Shown piece by piece: positions 18,368 through 27,783 of a DNA stretch of 64,000 nucleotides. Position 1 is the stretch's first letter, and each line of letters begins with the position of its first letter. The notes under the pieces are model-generated. The model was not told where the DNA came from. It searched no databases and saw nothing but the letters and a program-made list of their open reading frames with translations. The stretch is from Neptunomonas japonica JAMM 1380 (GTDB lineage: Bacteria > Pseudomonadota > Gammaproteobacteria > Pseudomonadales > Balneatricaceae), in NCBI RefSeq assembly GCF_016592555.1, contig NZ_AP014546.1, positions 1,488,001 to 1,552,000 of the forward strand. Direction: 5' to 3'. The translations under genes were made by a program, and so were the position numbers.

Positions 18368-19573
18368 TTATCTCTGAGCTGCAGTGTTTATTGATATGGG
18401 TTTAATGATAATTAGATAGCTGAGGAAAGCCAGCGTGCCCATCAAGGCAATGCTGGCCGCCATAATAGTAGGGGTGCCTGTATGGCTATGACCAACAATT
18501 AAGCCGACAACAGCGGCAATGGCAGACTGTGTGAAACCTAATAATGCCGATGCTGTGCCTGCCATCTTAGAAAATGGCCCCATTGCTCCAGCCATTGCCT
18601 GTGGCATCACCATACCTACGGCCATCATAAAAAACACCTGGCAACCAATTACCCAGTACAAGTGATGTAGTTCAAGTAAAGACGCTGCCAGCATTGATAT
18701 GCCTGCACTTGAGGCTAGCAGAGTACCTATAACTAGCATTTTGTTAATGCCATAGCGGGATCCTAAGCGCTGACTTAGCTGAGTGCCAACCATGTAGCCA
18801 AGGACGACTGCTGTGAAATAAAAACCGTAGTTCGCTTCAGGGACGCCAAAAAAATCAATCAACACAAAAGATGACCCGGAGAGAAATGAAAACAGTCCGG
18901 AAAATGTAAAGCTGCAGCACAGTGTATAGCCAAGAAAAATCCGGCTGCGAAGTAGTTCACCGTAATTTCTCATAATAATTAGAGGGTTTAGGCTGTTCAC
19001 ATTTTCTGGTTGTAGTGATTCCTGAATTTTGAACGTGATGATTAATGTAACGATAGCTCCGTAAGCGCCAAGGAATATAAAGATGGCACTCCAATTAAAC
19101 ACGAAGAGCATATAGCCTCCAATGATCGGGGCGATAGCGGGTGCCAGTGCCATAATGGTACCCATCATGGACAATACGCGGGCAGACTGTGTAGGGCCAT
19201 AGATATCTCTAATCATGGTGCGGCCTAATACTGGCCCACCACATGCTCCTAATGCCTGCAAAAAGCGAAACACAATAAGTTCTTCGATGGTTGTTGCTGT
19301 AGCGCAGCCAAAAGATGCAGTAGTAAAGAGCGCTAAGCCTGCAAGAAGAATAGATTTTCGACCAAAACGGTCTGCCAGTGGTCCGTAAACAAGCTGTGCA
19401 ACAGCAAACCCTGCAAAGAAAATGGATAAGGTGATCTGTACTTGATCAATTGATGCATTTAGCTCTGTTGTTAATCTGGGCAACGAAGGTAAGTACATAT
19501 CTGTTGAAAGTGGCCCAAGAGCAACAATGGAGGCAAGAACCAGTATGGTTGCCAGGGAGGTAGGTAAAAACAT
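18368..19573 (-). CDS. Bcr/CflA-family MFS drug exporter
   Basis: A 401-residue, 12-span major facilitator protein. The segment STDMYLPSLPRL in the first span, followed by GPLADRFGRKSILL after span 2, is characteristic of the Bcr/CflA subfamily that exports drugs such as bicyclomycin and chloramphenicol, and in some cases sulfonamides or cysteine. ATG at 19573 is chosen over a TTG three bases earlier, with AAGGAA upstream. A leftward hairpin with a T run lies about 90 bases before the start. Confidence 0.9.
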   Translation of the reverse strand: MFLPTSLATILVLASIVALGPLSTDMYLPSLPRLTTELNASIDQVQITLSIFFAGFAVAQLVYGPLADRFGRKSILLAGLALFTTASFGCATATTIEELIVFRFLQALGACGGPVLGRTMIRDIYGPTQSARVLSMMGTIMALAPAIAPIIGGYMLFVFNWSAIFIFLGAYGAIVTLIITFKIQESLQPENVNSLNPLIIMRNYGELLRSRIFLGYTLCCSFTFSGLFSFLSGSSFVLIDFFGVPEANYGFYFTAVVLGYMVGTQLSQRLGSRYGINKMLVIGTLLASSAGISMLAASLLELHHLYWVIGCQVFFMMAVGMVMPQAMAGAMGPFSKMAGTASALLGFTQSAIAAVVGLIVGHSHTGTPTIMAASIALMGTLAFLSYLIIIKPISINTAAQR

Positions 19574-19665
19574 CAAGATTCCTTTCGCGGGTATAGGGCC
19601 TGACTTTACCTAATATTGGGTGCGCCGAATAGGTTATAAATTGGAAAAAGATAGTTGCAGAAATG

Positions 19666-19688
19666 AAAAAAGGCGGATTAGGTCCGCC
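19666..19688 (-). terminator. Leftward hairpin with T tract in the exporter leader region
   Basis: On the minus strand GGCGGA - CCTAA - TCCGCC is followed by six T. It would stop leftward transcription about 93 bases before the exporter's start, so it could be an attenuator or the end of a short leftward RNA. No protein gene lies upstream of it on this strand. Confidence 0.55.
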
Positions 19689-19822
19689 ATGAATTCGTGC
19701 TATCGGGCAGAATTAATTAACAATTTATTTTACGTATATGCACAGTGTTGCGACAAATAAATCGAAAAAAATAGGTTATAGCAATTCTTCAAGAGATACA
19801 ATATTTATAACTAAAGACATGC

Positions 19823-19837
19823 TTTATGTATCATAAA
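19823..19837. promoter_or_regulatory. Inverted repeat upstream of paaN
   Basis: TTTATG-TAT-CATAAA is a perfect 6-bp-arm repeat, 67 to 81 bases before the paaN ATG. Its place suits an operator overlapping the paaN promoter. The binding protein is not known and no regulator gene is adjacent. Confidence 0.45.
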
Positions 19838-19903
19838 CTTTGGTGTATGGTCTCTCTATATGTAAAGAACAGCACCTTCACCGAATAACGACAGAGAATC
19901 CTC

Positions 19904-21592
19904 ATGAGCCATGCGATGACGCCCCAGCTTGCTGCATTAGTCACCAAGCACGAAAGCACACTAAACGCTGCCCTGAATGCCATTAAAACCCGCGATTACT
20001 GGACGCCTTACCCAGAAAATCCGAGCCCACGTGCGTATGGCGAAACCGCCAATGCGGACGGTGAAGCCGCCTTTAAAAGCTACCTAAACCAGAGCTTTGC
20101 ATTGGAGATGCCGGGTATTGTTGGTGAAGCCGGTGCTGAAGTCTCCCCGTATGGTATTGATCTGAACGTTAAATACCCGCTGGTCGATTTGGACCAATTA
20201 CTACCGGCCATGCAGGATGCACGTAAAGCCTGGCGTGATGTGGGCCCTCAAGGGCGTGCAGCCATCTGTTTAGAAATACTGGAGCGTATCAATAAGCGCA
20301 GCTTTGAAATTGGCTACGCGGTGATGCACACCTCAGGACAGGGTTTTATGATGGCTTTTCAGGCGGGTGGCCCTCACGCACAAGACCGTGGTCTTGAAGC
20401 GGTGGCTTACGGCTACACAGCGATGATGCATACACCGCAAAGTGCTGTGTGGACAAAACCACAAGGAAAGCACGACCCATTAGTTCTAAATAAAACCTTC
20501 ACAACCGTTGGGCGGGGTATCGGTTTAGTGATTGGTTGTTCAACCTTCCCTACGTGGAATACCTATCCTGGCATGTTTGCCGACCTCATCACCGGTAACC
20601 CGGTGGTGGTTAAGCCACACCCTGCGGCTATCTTGCCGGCGGCGATCAGTGTGAAAATTGCACAAGACGTACTAACAGAAAACGGTTTGCCAGCGCATAT
20701 CGTATCGATGGTCATCGACGAAGATGGCAGCAAACCTGCCACAGCAGAATTGGCCACACGGGAAGAGATCAAACTGATCGACTTCACCGGCAACACGCCG
20801 TTTGGTAACTGGTTAGAAAGCAACTGCACACAAGCACAGGTGTATACCGAAAAAGCCGGCGTTAATACCATTGTTATTGACTCCACTGACGACTACAAAG
20901 GCATGCTGCGTAACCTTGCTTTTACCTTGAGTCTCTATTCAGGCCAGATGTGTACCACCCCACAAGACATCTTTGTAAGCAAAGATGGCATTGAAACAGA
21001 CCTCGGTCACAAAACGTTTGATGACGTGGCAGGCGATCTCGCGACCGCGGTGAGCAAGTTCTTATCAGATCCTGAGCGTGCTGCGATGGTGCTGGGTGCT
21101 ATCCAAGCCCCCGTCACGGCAGAGCGCATTGAAAACAGCGTGACCTTGGGCACGGTCTTGCGTGAATCAGAAACCTTAGTACATCCACACTTCCCGAATG
21201 CACGCGTACGTTCACCGCTGTTGATGAGCATTGATGCAGATAAAGCGGACACGTACATGCAAGAACTGTTTGGTCCGATTAGCTTTGTCGTAAAAACGGA
21301 CAGCACCGCACACTCGATTGCCTTGGCGACCGATGCAGTTAAACAGCACGGTGCGATTACTTTAGGTTGCTATACGCATAATGAGCATATTCAAGAACAG
21401 GTAGAAGAAGCGGCAATTGATGGGGGCGTAGCGTTGAGCAGCAACCTCACTGGTGGCGTATTCGTAAACCAGAGCGCAGCGTATAGTGATTTTCATGCCA
21501 CGGGTTGTAACCCGGCAGCGAATGCGTGTTTGTCAGATTTAGCGTATGTCGCGAATCGTTTTCGTGTAGTGCAGAGCCGTCGCCACGCGTAG
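19904..21592 (+). CDS. paaN: Aldehyde-dehydrogenase-type phenylacetate degradation protein PaaN
   Basis: A 562-residue aldehyde dehydrogenase-fold protein that matches the PaaN group of phenylacetate catabolism. The segment SGQMCTTPQDIF contains the probable catalytic cysteine. It lacks the C-terminal MaoC-like hydratase domain of the two-domain PaaZ ring-opening enzyme, so its exact step (oxidation of the ring-opened semialdehyde or a related CoA aldehyde) is inferred. It leads a rightward group with an enoyl-CoA hydratase and an SDR. Codon third positions look richer in C and G than in neighbouring genes, which hints at a different history. No other paa genes are in view. Confidence 0.85.
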   Translation: MSHAMTPQLAALVTKHESTLNAALNAIKTRDYWTPYPENPSPRAYGETANADGEAAFKSYLNQSFALEMPGIVGEAGAEVSPYGIDLNVKYPLVDLDQLLPAMQDARKAWRDVGPQGRAAICLEILERINKRSFEIGYAVMHTSGQGFMMAFQAGGPHAQDRGLEAVAYGYTAMMHTPQSAVWTKPQGKHDPLVLNKTFTTVGRGIGLVIGCSTFPTWNTYPGMFADLITGNPVVVKPHPAAILPAAISVKIAQDVLTENGLPAHIVSMVIDEDGSKPATAELATREEIKLIDFTGNTPFGNWLESNCTQAQVYTEKAGVNTIVIDSTDDYKGMLRNLAFTLSLYSGQMCTTPQDIFVSKDGIETDLGHKTFDDVAGDLATAVSKFLSDPERAAMVLGAIQAPVTAERIENSVTLGTVLRESETLVHPHFPNARVRSPLLMSIDADKADTYMQELFGPISFVVKTDSTAHSIALATDAVKQHGAITLGCYTHNEHIQEQVEEAAIDGGVALSSNLTGGVFVNQSAAYSDFHATGCNPAANACLSDLAYVANRFRVVQSRRHA

Positions 21593-21643
21593 AGCGTTTG
21601 GGTTGGAGTGCATTCTGGATTAGCTGCGGTAAAGGGTATAAAT

Positions 21644-22429
21644 ATGAGTTACGAAACAGTATTGGTTGAGGTAAAGGAGGGTGTTGGTGTTATTACCTTA
21701 AATCGTCCTAAGGTAATGAATGCCTTAAATCAGACCTTAACTCGAGAGTTGGGTGAGGTGATTGATGTCTTGGAAAATGCAGAAGAGGTTGGCTGTATCA
21801 TCATAACTGGTGGTGATAAGGTGTTTGCAGCAGGTGCTGATATTAATGAGATGAAAGACCTGACGTTCCCTCAGTTGTATATGGCGAATTTCCCCTATAT
21901 TCAGCGTGATTGCTGGCGTGCAATAGATGAGGCTCGCAAGCCTATTATTGCAGCAGTAGCGGGTTTTGCATTGGGTGGCGGTTGTGAAATGGTCATGGCT
22001 TGCGATTTTATTATTGCTGGCGAGACTGCGAAATTTGGCCAGCCTGAAGTAACTATTGGTACTATTCCAGGTGCCGGAGGAACTCAGCGTTTGACCAAGG
22101 CTGTAGGTAAAGCTAAAGCAATGGAGATGTGCCTTAGTGGGCGTATGATGGATGCAGCAGAAGCTGAGCGTAGTGGGCTGGTATCACGAATTGTTCCAGT
22201 AGAAGAGTTGGCTGAAACGGCTTTTAAAACGGCACGAAAAATCGCTTCTAACTCTCGTCCTGTTGTTTACATGGTAAAAGAGTCGGTCAATATGGCGGTA
22301 GATGCGTCATTGCGTGATGGTCTTGCATTTGAGCGTCGTAACTTTGCATCTTCCTTTGCATTTGAAGATTGCAAAGAAGGTATGACGGCATTTGCTGAAA
22401 AGCGTAAGCCGGATTTTAAGCATCGTTAA
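21644..22429 (+). CDS. Enoyl-CoA hydratase (crotonase family)
   Basis: A 261-residue crotonase-fold enzyme adding water to enoyl-CoA. The oxyanion-hole segments AAGADINEM and GFALGGGCEMVMACD and the glutamate-bearing PEVTIGTIPGAGGTQRL are intact. I set the start at ATG 21644 (MSYETVLVEV), after AAAGGG, rather than an upstream in-frame ATG at 21608. It lies downstream of paaN and could serve as PaaF (2,3-dehydroadipyl-CoA hydratase) or in general beta-oxidation. Confidence 0.9.
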   Translation: MSYETVLVEVKEGVGVITLNRPKVMNALNQTLTRELGEVIDVLENAEEVGCIIITGGDKVFAAGADINEMKDLTFPQLYMANFPYIQRDCWRAIDEARKPIIAAVAGFALGGGCEMVMACDFIIAGETAKFGQPEVTIGTIPGAGGTQRLTKAVGKAKAMEMCLSGRMMDAAEAERSGLVSRIVPVEELAETAFKTARKIASNSRPVVYMVKESVNMAVDASLRDGLAFERRNFASSFAFEDCKEGMTAFAEKRKPDFKHR

Positions 22430-22444
22430 CGGAGAGTGTTGTTC

Positions 22445-23188
22445 ATGCTGAAGGGCAAGAAGGTTTGGATTACCGGTGCCAGTTCAGGCATCGGTGAAGC
22501 TACGGCAAGGCGCCTGGCTAGCGAAGGCGTTTCTTTGGTGTTGAGCGCTCGCCGCGAAGAGCGCTTAGCTTCACTAGCGGATGAGTTGCGTTTGCTGGGG
22601 GTTACCGTAAATGTAGAACCTGTGGATGTCTCTGATCGTGCTGGTATGGCTGTTGTAGGCGAGAAGCTTGCGGCTGCTGGCGGTGTTGATATTTTAATCA
22701 ACAATGCCGGCACCATGCCTATTAGCCCAATATTGGCAGGACGCCTTGATGAATGGGAGCAGATGATAGACGTTAATATTAAAGGTGTACTTTACGCTAT
22801 TCATGCGGTTTATTCTGGCATGGCTGAACGTGAAAATGGCCATATTGTTAACATTAGTTCTATTGCGGCTCGCCAAACCTACCCAAGCGCTGGGGTATAT
22901 GCTGGAACCAAGCATGCTGTTCGTGCTATTTCAGATACCTTGCGTAAAGAGGCCATTCGTTATGGTGTAAGGGTAACGGATATTCAGCCAGGTGCAGTTG
23001 CTACGGAGCTGCCTGATAGCATTAGGCATGAGAAAATTCGTGACGCGGTAAAGGCTAATATGTACGCAGAGGGTTCAGAAATTCTAAAGCCTGAGGATAT
23101 AGCGAATGCTATTTTTTATGCAATAACGCAGCCTGATTACATCGATGTGAGTGAGTTGCATATTCGCCCGGTTATTCAAGAAAGCTAG
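22445..23188 (+). CDS. SDR-family oxidoreductase
   Basis: A 247-residue classical short-chain dehydrogenase. It shows the cofactor motif TGASSGIG near residue 11, NNAG, and the catalytic serine with YAGTK (YxxxK). An arginine pair (SARREER) after the second strand favours NADP(H). ATG 22445 is preferred, with GGAG upstream. It lies 15 bases after the hydratase and is probably co-transcribed with it; substrate unknown. Confidence 0.88.
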   Translation: MLKGKKVWITGASSGIGEATARRLASEGVSLVLSARREERLASLADELRLLGVTVNVEPVDVSDRAGMAVVGEKLAAAGGVDILINNAGTMPISPILAGRLDEWEQMIDVNIKGVLYAIHAVYSGMAERENGHIVNISSIAARQTYPSAGVYAGTKHAVRAISDTLRKEAIRYGVRVTDIQPGAVATELPDSIRHEKIRDAVKANMYAEGSEILKPEDIANAIFYAITQPDYIDVSELHIRPVIQES

Positions 23189-23461
23189 TTATGTCGTGAT
23201 GCCCACCTATTTGCAAGGGGGACAAGTGAGGCTTGCTTAAGTCTATTGTTCCTCTTTTTTTGTTTTCTTCTTTAAAATCATTTTTTTAGCTTTAATTCCC
23301 TCGCTTTCGGCAGGCTTGTGCTATTGTCAAAATCTGACCCACAGAAATTGAACATGAACAACTAATGTCGGTCATACTGGCGTAGTGTCACCGCCTTAGA
23401 TGAAGAGTCTTTCATTGTGAACTCAGCGATCGAAGCTTTTTGATTTATTACAGCTAGTAGG

Positions 23462-24133
23462 ATGGCTATTGTGTATTCGTTACTTATTTTTGACTGGGAT
23501 GGGACGGTAATAGATTCGACCGCCCGGATTGTGTCCAGTATGCAATCTGCTGCAAGGGATTTGGGTTTAAGACATTTGCAGGATCATGAAGCTAGGGAAA
23601 TTATTGGGTTAGGTCTTCCTGAAGCAATTCAGGCATTGTATCCAGATATTGATAGCGAGTTGTTAGTGTCGATGCGTGAGCGCTATGTCTATCATTATAT
23701 GGAGGGAGATAGTACACCCACATCGCTATTTCCGGGTGTGCAGAAAACGCTGGAGAGCCTGCATAAGAAAGGTTATCGGCTAGCAGTTGCTACAGGGAAA
23801 AGCCGACAAGGCCTAGATCGAGTGTTAGCGGATACTGGACTTGGGTGGTTGTTTGAGGTCACTCGTTGTGCAGATGAGACGACATCGAAACCGCATCCTC
23901 ATATGTTGGAAGAGATTTTGGCGCAAAGTGGGGTCTCAAGTGATAATGCTGTGATGATTGGCGATACTGAATTTGATCTAAAAATGGGTGTCCAGGCAGG
24001 AATGGCTACAATCGCTGTGAGCTATGGCGCGCATCATATTGATCGCTTGAAACAATATAAGCCAGTTCTAGAGATGTATGCCTTTCCAGAGTTAGAGGCG
24101 TGGTTAGATTTGCAATCAGGAGAAGCAGTGTGA
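23462..24133 (+). CDS. HAD-superfamily phosphatase
   Basis: A 223-residue HAD-IA hydrolase of the phosphoglycolate phosphatase type. Motif I DWDGT with the nucleophilic aspartate is near residue 11, motif II ATGKSRQG, and motif III GDTEFDLKMG are all present. It overlaps sppA by 4 bases (GTGA), the arrangement known from Pseudomonas-type rluC-HAD-sppA clusters, though rluC is not upstream here. Substrate not predictable. Confidence 0.9.
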   Translation: MAIVYSLLIFDWDGTVIDSTARIVSSMQSAARDLGLRHLQDHEAREIIGLGLPEAIQALYPDIDSELLVSMRERYVYHYMEGDSTPTSLFPGVQKTLESLHKKGYRLAVATGKSRQGLDRVLADTGLGWLFEVTRCADETTSKPHPHMLEEILAQSGVSSDNAVMIGDTEFDLKMGVQAGMATIAVSYGAHHIDRLKQYKPVLEMYAFPELEAWLDLQSGEAV

Positions 24134-25152
24134 GCGAGAACGAAAATCATTGGGATGAAAAAAAGGACGAGGGCTTGGATCGAGTGTTAGAAAAAGCCGC
24201 GAGTAAAAGCAGTAATAAAGAGTGGAAACTTATTGAAAAAATGCTCAATGGTTTGTTTGTTGAGCAGCGACGAGCAAGGCGTTGGGGGATCTTTTTTAAA
24301 GGACTTCTTTTTGCCTACTTGATTGCTATTTTGGGGATTTATTTTTCGAGCACATCTTTTACTACAGATTTAACAGGTGATAAGGCTGAGCATACCGCTG
24401 TTATTGAGATTGCAGGGCCTATATCAGCTCAAGAAGCAGCCAATGCCGATAGTATTATCTGGTCTTTACGTGATGCATTTAAAGCGGAAAGTGCTAAAGC
24501 TATTATTTTGCGTATTAATAGCCCCGGTGGCAGTCCTGTTCAGTCTGGTTATGTCTATGATGAAATTAAGCGTTTGCGGCTGTTGTACCCAGATAAACCC
24601 GTTTATGCCGTCATAATGGATATAGGTGCTTCTGGTGCTTATTATATAGCCGCCGCCGCAGATGAGATTTATGCAGATAAAGCGAGTTTAGTTGGTTCTA
24701 TCGGTGTTATTTCTGGTGGTTTTGGGTTTGTTGATTTGATGGGTAAGGTGGGTGTGGAGCGCCGTGCGATGACGGCAGGTAAGAATAAAGGCTTCCTTGA
24801 TCCATTCAGCCCGATGAAGGATAGCGATAAAGTATTTTGGCAGTCCGTGCTTAATACTACGCATATGCAGTTTATTGATCAGGTAAAAAAAGGCCGTGGT
24901 GATAAATTGGTAGATGAGCCAGACCTGTTTACAGGTTTGGTATGGACCGGAGAACAGGCGGTAGCAAAAGGTCTTATCGATGGTTTGGGCAGTGCTAGTT
25001 ATGTTGCGCGTGAAATAGTGGGACAAGAGAAGTTGGTTGATTACTCTTCTCAAATGTCGCCATTAGATCAGGTAATTGAGAAATTCGGCGTATCTTTCGG
25101 TAAAACAATAGCGGCGCAGCTGGGTTTTGAAGGCGGATATTCGTTGCGTTAA
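24130..25152 (+). CDS. sppA: Signal peptide peptidase SppA (S49)
   Basis: A 340-residue inner-membrane serine protease that degrades cleaved signal peptides. One membrane span (about residues 52-70, FFKGLLFAYLIAILGIYF) precedes the S49 domain; the catalytic serine lies in the MDIGASGAYYIAAAADEIYAD segment. I chose the GTG at 24130 which overlaps the HAD stop and has CAGGAG upstream; an upstream GTG at 24100 would lie inside the HAD gene. It is the short, single-domain form of SppA. Confidence 0.92.
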   Translation: MSENENHWDEKKDEGLDRVLEKAASKSSNKEWKLIEKMLNGLFVEQRRARRWGIFFKGLLFAYLIAILGIYFSSTSFTTDLTGDKAEHTAVIEIAGPISAQEAANADSIIWSLRDAFKAESAKAIILRINSPGGSPVQSGYVYDEIKRLRLLYPDKPVYAVIMDIGASGAYYIAAAADEIYADKASLVGSIGVISGGFGFVDLMGKVGVERRAMTAGKNKGFLDPFSPMKDSDKVFWQSVLNTTHMQFIDQVKKGRGDKLVDEPDLFTGLVWTGEQAVAKGLIDGLGSASYVAREIVGQEKLVDYSSQMSPLDQVIEKFGVSFGKTIAAQLGFEGGYSLR

Positions 25153-25161
25153 AGTGTTAAT

Positions 25162-25187
25162 AAAGGGTTATCTATGATAGCCCTTTA
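25162..25187. terminator. Hairpin between sppA and maf
   Basis: AAAGGGTTA - loop - TAGCCCTTT lies just after sppA, followed by ATTCTTT on the plus strand. The convergent maf gene ends at 25228, so the hairpin may serve both directions, though the T tracts are short. Confidence 0.55.
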
Positions 25188-25227
25188 TTCTTTGCTCTAT
25201 ATACGTAAAGGTGGGGCTATATGTTTG

Positions 25228-25806
25228 TTATATCGCGTTGATGTTAATATTGTTTAACATCGAAATTAGTCTTATAAGCGGTAAGCCGACAAGCGCGTTA
25301 GGATCCTCGCCCTCCAGTTTTTCAAATAGTGCTATCCCTAATCCTTCTGATTTAAAACTGCCGGCGCAATCTAGCGGACTTTCCTTGTCTATATAATTTT
25401 CAATCATTTGGGCTGTGAGTTCGCGAAAATGAACATAAAAGGGGATTACTTCTGTCTGGGCGTGGTTGTTGAGCGTATCTAATGTGCATAAGCCTGTCAG
25501 GAATGTAACGCGCTGCCCCGATGCTTGCTGTAGTTGTTTTCTGGCGTTTTCTTTTGTACCGGGTTTGCCAAGGATGAGGTTGTTGAGTACCGCGACTTGG
25601 TCTGAGCCTATAATGACACTACCCGGGTGTTGGACTGCGACAGCGCGGGCTTTTTCTGCAGCAAGGCGCATGACTAATTGTGTGGCGCTTTCGTCCGTAT
25701 AGGGGCTTTCATCGATATCAGGGCTATGGCAGCTATAAGGCAGTTGTAGCTTGTCCAAAAGGATGCGTCGATAGGGTGAGCTGGAGGCTAAAACCAGAGG
25801 TTGCAT
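25228..25806 (-). CDS. Maf/YceF-type nucleotide pyrophosphatase
   Basis: A 192-residue Maf-family protein. The start [17 protein letters not shown] and the SPDIDE and GSDQVAVLN segments are diagnostic. Within Maf, the YceF group hydrolyses 7-methyl-GTP; the sequence and its place beside yceD-rpmF favour YceF. It is transcribed away from yceD-rpmF, sharing a 122-base divergent region. Confidence 0.9.
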   Translation of the reverse strand: MQPLVLASSSPYRRILLDKLQLPYSCHSPDIDESPYTDESATQLVMRLAAEKARAVAVQHPGSVIIGSDQVAVLNNLILGKPGTKENARKQLQQASGQRVTFLTGLCTLDTLNNHAQTEVIPFYVHFRELTAQMIENYIDKESPLDCAGSFKSEGLGIALFEKLEGEDPNALVGLPLIRLISMLNNININAI

Positions 25807-25928
25807 GTTTCTTTTCCTTAAAGGCTTATGTATTGATGTGCAAACGCGTAAAATAGTAACCGTTTTTTAAGAACGAAACTTTATTTTCCTTTGACAGGAG
25901 GGCCGCTGGGCCCTAGAATTGCGCGCTT

Positions 25929-26450
25929 ATGTCGTACGGTAACTTACCGAAAATAGTTGATCCGCGAAAGCTTGCTGAGCGGGAAGTCCGAATTACCGGT
26001 CAGGCTAGTGTAAAAGAGATGCCTCGAGTAGGGTCCTATCTATGTACAGATAGTGATGTTATTGATGTTGATCTTCTTTTTTCGCTGGATGAACGCAGAA
26101 TTCGTATTATAACAGGTGATGCTAAAGGTCGTGTTCACATGACTTGTCAGCGTTGTTTGGAAGCGGTCCAAGTCGATGTCCAGGCTGAGTTCAATCTGGC
26201 AATCGCGTTCAATGAGGAGAAGGCAAAGCAGCTGCCTCGCTATTATGATCCATTGATCGTTGAGGACGAAGAGATCGAACTATTGCACGTCATTGAGGAG
26301 GAGTTGATTCTCAGTCTGCCATTAGTTCCATACCACACAGACTGTAGTATTCAAACCCAATTCGGTGATGCGGATATGGCTGAAAAGCCGGAAAATGAAA
26401 AACCGAACCCGTTTAAAGTATTGGCCCAGTTGAAGGCCAATAAGAAATGA
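25929..26450 (+). CDS. yceD: YceD (DUF177), 23S rRNA accumulation protein
   Basis: A 173-residue DUF177 protein; in E. coli YceD is needed for normal 23S rRNA levels. The conserved MTCQRCLEAVQ pair of cysteines is at about residues 76-79, and DPLIVEDEEIELLHVIEEELILSLPLVP is the family core. It lies 18 bases before rpmF, the near-universal arrangement. Confidence 0.92.
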   Translation: MSYGNLPKIVDPRKLAEREVRITGQASVKEMPRVGSYLCTDSDVIDVDLLFSLDERRIRIITGDAKGRVHMTCQRCLEAVQVDVQAEFNLAIAFNEEKAKQLPRYYDPLIVEDEEIELLHVIEEELILSLPLVPYHTDCSIQTQFGDADMAEKPENEKPNPFKVLAQLKANKK

Positions 26451-26468
26451 TTTAGGAGTTAACTCACC

Positions 26469-26648
26469 ATGGCAGTACAGAAAAACAAAAAGTCTCGTTC
26501 ACGTCGTGATATGCGCCGTTCACACGATGCTTTGACTGGTCCGACTTTGTCTGTAGACGCAACGACAGGTGAGACTCACCGTCGTCACCAAGTGACAGCT
26601 GACGGTTTCTACCGTGGTCGTCAGGTTGTAAATCAAGATAGCGAATAA
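26469..26648 (+). CDS. rpmF: 50S ribosomal protein L32
   Basis: A 59-residue protein beginning [20 protein letters not shown], the classic L32 start, rich in arginine and lysine. TTAGGAG lies about ten bases before the ATG. It lies between yceD and plsX as in most gammaproteobacteria, only 5 bases before plsX. Confidence 0.97.
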   Translation: MAVQKNKKSRSRRDMRRSHDALTGPTLSVDATTGETHRRHQVTADGFYRGRQVVNQDSE

Positions 26649-26653
26649 TTTCG

Positions 26654-27688
26654 TTGTCGAATCGCGTCACTCTCTCGGTTGATGCGATGGGTGGGGACTT
26701 TGGTCCCCACGCGATCCTTCCAGCATCTCTTTTTGCTTTAGAGCGTCATCCATATCTGACAATTTTGCTTATAGGTGAAATTGAACAGTTAGAGTCTCTT
26801 CTCGCAGCTCGACGCGTTACTGATTCCGTGAGGTCTCGGTTGAAAATCTTGCCGTCTGGTCAGTCGGTATCTATGGATGATAAGCCGTCATCAGCAATTA
26901 GACATCGACAAGACTCTTCAATGTCTCTTGCTGTAAAAGCAGTGGCTGAAAATCAAGCAGACGCATGTGTTAGTGCAGGTAATACCGGTGCTCTTATGGC
27001 ATTTGGGCGCTTGGTGCTAAGGATGCTGCCAGGAATTGACAGGCCTGCCATTATTGCTTCAGTTCCCACGTTGAGTGGTCACTGCTATATGCTGGACTTA
27101 GGTGCCAATGTTGATTGCAGCGCTGAGCATTTGTTGCAGTTTGCGATAATGAGTAGTGTGATGGTTGAGGCTGTTGATAACAATGCCGGGCCCACGGTTG
27201 GTTTGCTGAATGTTGGCGAAGAGGCTATCAAGGGTAATGAGCAAGTGCGGCTCGCAAACAAGCTTCTTTGTGAGCAGCCGGGTCTGAATTATATCGGTTA
27301 TGTTGAGGGTAATGATGTCTTTGCTGGTAAGGCGGATATTGTTGTGTGCGATGGTTTTGTAGGTAATGTTACACTCAAAAGTAGTGAAGGTTTGGCGCGT
27401 TTGATTTCTAATCGTGTTCGTCAGAGCTTTTCTCGTACCTTGTATCGGCGCTGTTTAGCTCTACTGGCTCGTCCCGTATTGAAAGAGATGCAAGCGCAGA
27501 TGGATCCTTCTCGTTTAAACGGCGCGACGCTTCTTGGGTTGCAAGGTATCGTTATGAAAAGTCATGGCAGCGCTGATCAAAAATGTTTTGGTTATGCATT
27601 GGATCGTGCTATTGCAGAGGTTTTGCAAAACGTACCTGATAAAATAAGTGAGCGCTTGTCAGGATACTTGCCTTCAGTAGGTGATTAG
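26654..27688 (+). CDS. plsX: Phosphate acyltransferase PlsX
   Basis: PlsX converts acyl-ACP to acyl-phosphate at the membrane for phospholipid synthesis. The 344-residue protein opens with VTLSVDAMGGDFGP and has ADACVSAGNTGALMA, both family hallmarks. The likely start is TTG at 26654, five bases after rpmF, with no strong ribosome site; coupling to rpmF translation is plausible. fabH, which often follows plsX, is absent here. Confidence 0.95.
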   Translation: MSNRVTLSVDAMGGDFGPHAILPASLFALERHPYLTILLIGEIEQLESLLAARRVTDSVRSRLKILPSGQSVSMDDKPSSAIRHRQDSSMSLAVKAVAENQADACVSAGNTGALMAFGRLVLRMLPGIDRPAIIASVPTLSGHCYMLDLGANVDCSAEHLLQFAIMSSVMVEAVDNNAGPTVGLLNVGEEAIKGNEQVRLANKLLCEQPGLNYIGYVEGNDVFAGKADIVVCDGFVGNVTLKSSEGLARLISNRVRQSFSRTLYRRCLALLARPVLKEMQAQMDPSRLNGATLLGLQGIVMKSHGSADQKCFGYALDRAIAEVLQNVPDKISERLSGYLPSVGD

Positions 27689-27783
27689 AGCGTTCTAATT
27701 CTGTCGCAATATTGTAAACTACACATCTTTTTAGCATAACAGGCTTATGCTGTTTATCAGATTTTTGCGAGTTGAGGACATTT

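Larger units (their letters stand above)
19574..19903. other. Divergent intergenic region between the exporter gene and paaN
   Basis: This 330-base stretch separates leftward bcr-type and rightward paaN genes. It holds a leftward hairpin with a six-T tract (19666-19688), an 18-codon leftward frame beginning inside that hairpin (19634-19690, no ribosome site seen), and a 15-base inverted repeat TTTATG TAT CATAAA at 19823-19837 near the expected paaN promoter. No other gene is seen. Confidence 0.6.

Noticed and set aside
19904..21592. Full PaaZ bifunctional ring-opening enzyme
   Set aside because: The protein is 562 residues and ends after the aldehyde dehydrogenase domain, without the MaoC-like hydratase domain.
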